Notes under the pieces: model-generated
Seen by the model: only the letters and a program-made list of their open reading frames with translations
Told to the model about the DNA's origin: nothing
Databases searched by the model: none
Program-made: the position numbers and the translations under genes
Source: Streptosporangium minutum
GTDB lineage: Bacteria > Actinomycetota > Actinomycetes > Streptosporangiales > Streptosporangiaceae
DNA length: 60,106 nucleotides
Assembly: GCF_002149035.1 (NCBI RefSeq)
Contig: NZ_NGFP01000020.1
Span: 1 to 60,106 of the forward strand
Direction of reading: 5' to 3'
Shown here: piece after piece, positions 58,226 through 60,106 of the stretch
Numbering within the stretch: the stretch's first letter is position 1
Layout of the letters: every line of letters starts with the position of its first letter

Positions 58226-59689
58226 ATGTCGCGACGTATCATCGTCGGGCTTTCAGCCATAGCGCTTACCATCACGGCGATTCCCGCACAGGCCGATCGG
58301 GCGAACGCGACCTTTCCCACCTCGGCGTTCCCGCTCGGCCAGAGCGGGGCACCGATCAAGAACCAGCGTAGTGTGGCCCCCGGAGTCGACCTTTTCAGCG
58401 TGATGTACGGCACGTCCACCCAGGGGTGGACCGTGACGGTGCTGATGCCCAACGGGCACGACGACGGCAAGCTGACCACCGCCCAGGCTAAGGCGGAGGA
58501 GGTCACGGCGGCGGGATTCACCCCCAGCGTGCAGAAGATCGTGCAGCCCGCCGCCGCGGACGCCCCGGCCGTGGAGCGATACCTCGTCCGCGTCGGCCTG
58601 TGGACGTTCAAGGAGCGCGCCAAGGCCGACAAGGTGGTCAAGGAGCTCAAGGAGTTCGACATCCGGGCCAAGACCGACTACCTCGGTGACGACGGCCTGG
58701 AGACCACCGGCCCCTGGGACATGCGCGTGGTGATGGTGGACCCGCGGGTCTTCCGGGGGTCCTTCAAGAGCAGCGTCGGGACCAGCGTCGCCAAGCGCGA
58801 GACCACCACTTCGATGTCCAAGCTGACCAAGGCCATCGCCGGCGTCAACGGCGGTTTCTTCAACATCCACACGCCCAAGGCACTCCAGGGCGACCCGATG
58901 GGCATCTCGGTGGTGGGCGGCAGGCTTCTCAGCGAGGCGGTGCCCGGCCGCAGCGGCCTGGTCATCAGCGGTCGCAAGGTCCGGATCACCGAACTGAAGA
59001 CGGTGATCACCGCGATCCCCGCTGACGGGGCGAAGACCGAGATCAAGGGCGTCAACCGGGCCGCCGGAGCGGACGAACTCGTGCTCTACACCGAGGAGTT
59101 CGGCACCAAGACGGCAGCCGACGGCGGGGCCGAGATCGTGGTCGACGCCCAGGGGAGGATCGTCAAGGCCCGCGCGGCCGGCGGCGTCGTCTCACGCGGC
59201 ACCTACGTGCTGCACGGCACCGGTGTCATGGCGACCTGGCTCCTGGACCACGCCCAGGAGACCTCCGTCATGAAGCTGGACACCAAGGTCATCGACCTGC
59301 GGACGGACCGGGCCGTGCCGCTCACCCCCGAGACGTACATCATGGGCGGCGGTGTCGGGCTCGTCAGGAACGGCCGGGTGCGGATCAGCGCCAAGGCCGA
59401 CGGGCACGCATCGGTTGTCATGATGCTCCGCCGCCACCCGCGCACGATGGTCGGCGTCACGAAGTCCGGGGGCCTGATCCTGGCGACGGTGGACGGCCGC
59501 AACCCGGGCGTCACCGTGGGAGCCTCCATGGTGGAGGCGGCTCAGCTGATGCGCTGGCTGGGCGCCAAGCAGGCCATCAACTTCGATGGCGGCGGCTCGA
59601 CCGCGATGGTCGTCGGCCACAAGGTGATCAACCGGCCCTCCGACGGCAGCGAGCGGACCGTGGGCGACGGTCTGTTCATCACGCCCTGA
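58226..59689 (+). CDS. Secreted SPOR-like plus phosphodiester glycosidase (NAGPA) protein
   Basis: A 487-aa exported protein. A signal peptide (RRIIVGLSAIALTITAI, cleavage near AQA) is followed by a SPOR-like region (about 95-165: VERYLVRVGLWTFKERAKAD, then VVKELKEFDI), which in other proteins binds denuded peptidoglycan. The C-terminal NAGPA domain (about 200-487) has GVNGGFFNIHTP, TYIMGGGVGLVRNG, and INFDGGGSTAMVV followed by ERTVGDGLFI, the family's glycine-rich end. The domain hydrolyses GlcNAc-1-phosphodiesters in the uncovering enzyme; in bacteria the targets are likely cell-wall polymers. ATG 58226 after GGGGAGAG and just before the signal peptide is preferred over 58040. Confidence 0.88.
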   Translation: MSRRIIVGLSAIALTITAIPAQADRANATFPTSAFPLGQSGAPIKNQRSVAPGVDLFSVMYGTSTQGWTVTVLMPNGHDDGKLTTAQAKAEEVTAAGFTPSVQKIVQPAAADAPAVERYLVRVGLWTFKERAKADKVVKELKEFDIRAKTDYLGDDGLETTGPWDMRVVMVDPRVFRGSFKSSVGTSVAKRETTTSMSKLTKAIAGVNGGFFNIHTPKALQGDPMGISVVGGRLLSEAVPGRSGLVISGRKVRITELKTVITAIPADGAKTEIKGVNRAAGADELVLYTEEFGTKTAADGGAEIVVDAQGRIVKARAAGGVVSRGTYVLHGTGVMATWLLDHAQETSVMKLDTKVIDLRTDRAVPLTPETYIMGGGVGLVRNGRVRISAKADGHASVVMMLRRHPRTMVGVTKSGGLILATVDGRNPGVTVGASMVEAAQLMRWLGAKQAINFDGGGSTAMVVGHKVINRPSDGSERTVGDGLFITP

Positions 59690-59714
59690 TCCTCGGTCCC
59701 CACCGCTCCGGCAG

Positions 59715-59742
59715 CGCCCTGACTCCCACGGGAGTCAGGGCG
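59715..59742 (+). terminator. Terminator of the glycosidase-like gene
   Basis: A 13-bp stem (CGCCCTGACTCCC / GGGAGTCAGGGCG) with a tiny loop, followed by TTCTTCG, 25 bases after the stop. Confidence 0.85.
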
Positions 59743-59817
59743 TTCTTCGTCGGAGAGCCTTGTCGGAGGGCCTTCTAGGGAGCAGGGCAGGGGAGCAGAA
59801 AGGGTCTGGAAAACAGA

Positions 59818-59843
59818 AAAGGCCACCCCGAAGGGTGGCCTTT
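59818..59843 (-). terminator. rRNA operon terminator
   Basis: On the minus strand AAAGGCCACCC and GGGTGGCCTTT close a TTCG loop (a stable UUCG tetraloop in RNA), followed by TTTTCTGTTTTCC. It lies about a dozen bases past the 5S 3' end. Confidence 0.93.
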
Positions 59844-59855
59844 CCTATAAAGATT

Positions 59856-59973
59856 GTCCGGCGGCGACCTACTCTCCCACACCGTCCCCGGTGCAGTACC
59901 ATCGGCGCTGAAGAGCTTAACTTCCGGGTTCGGAATGTAACCGGGTGTTTCCCCTTCGCCATAACCGCCGTAA
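59856..59973 (-). rRNA. rrf: 5S ribosomal RNA
   Basis: On the minus strand the region reads from GTTACGGCGGTTATGGCG through CACCCGGTTACATTCCGAAC, CCGGAAGTTAAGCTCTTCAG and CGCCGATGGTACTGC to GTGGGAGAGTAGGTCGCCGC. These are the conserved 5S segments in order, with the right length (about 118 nt). The ends are accurate to a few bases. It is the last gene of an rRNA operon whose 23S gene lies beyond the right edge. Confidence 0.96.
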
Positions 59974-60106
59974 CACTGTGAAACTGTCAAACACACACGG
60001 TGCTTGCTGTTTCAGAATCGCATAGTGGACGCGGGCAAGAACCTTGGTTTCGCGCTGCTCCGGACCCGGCGAAGGGACAGAGCGCTGCAGAAACCAAGCT
60101 TATGCT
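59974..60106 (-). other. 23S-5S internal transcribed spacer (partial) with processing stem
   Basis: Continues upstream of 5S to the window edge. CTTGGTTTC (60043-60051) pairs with GAAACCAAG (60090-60098), and GCGCT (60052-60056) with AGCGC (60081-60085), leaving a four-base bulge. This long stem is a likely RNase III processing helix of the precursor. Confidence 0.6.

Overview
The window is high-GC actinobacterial DNA. Most genes have codons rich in G/C at the third position, and the gene set is typical of a soil actinomycete: F420/LLM oxidoreductases, several TetR regulators, PASTA-type Ser/Thr kinases, the MEP isoprenoid genes ispG and dxr, MMPL and DMT transporters, and a HAMP-array hybrid histidine kinase. 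I suspect Streptosporangiales or a relative, but that is inference. No phage, IS element, CRISPR array or tRNA was seen. One rRNA operon end (5S, minus strand) lies at the right edge, and its 23S gene would lie beyond it.

Layout. 1-5.5 kb: the end-truncated gene of a small secreted protein, then a minus-strand branched-chain (Liv-type) ABC operon in which two permeases and one ATPase are fused into one 898-aa protein. It is divergent from a zinc alcohol dehydrogenase across a dyad-rich promoter. 6.7-11.3 kb: an MMPL exporter divergent from a TetR gene, then a second TetR gene and an SDR oxidoreductase. 11.5-15.1 kb: two adjacent membrane Ser/Thr kinases with different outer domains. 15.1-19.0 kb: three LLM oxidoreductases and an alpha/beta hydrolase, whose divergent promoter carries an operator resembling those of the liv/ADH region. 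19.2-20.4 kb: a HipA-like kinase overlapping a DUF3037 gene. 20.4-25.7 kb: GNAT, a secreted TAP-type peptidase, ispG and dxr; the site-2 protease gene usually found between dxr and ispG is missing. 25.8-27.9 kb: two tandem secreted trypsin-fold proteases.

28-46 kb is mostly amine and amino-acid metabolism: an aldehyde dehydrogenase divergent from a TetR gene, a PucR regulator divergent from gabT, a peptide-type ABC operon (permeases, a fused double ATPase, and the binding protein last), a saccharopine-dehydrogenase-fold enzyme behind a perfect GACTGGT/ACCAGTC operator, an orphan polyamine-type binding protein, and a coupled class III aminotransferase/mmsA pair. Together they suggest uptake of peptides or amines, transamination to semialdehydes and oxidation to CoA esters.

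46-60 kb: a DHA2 MFS exporter and its divergent TetR (both apparently leaderless), a cytosolic 1504-aa hybrid kinase with seven exact 92-aa HAMP repeats flanked by two DMT transporters, a second PucR regulator with a cupin gene, a 49-aa membrane protein, a secreted SPOR/phosphodiester-glycosidase protein, and 5S rRNA with its terminator. Short GC-rich tandem repeats (13, 22, 27 and 32 bp units) recur between genes. In one place they form the 3' end of a gene.
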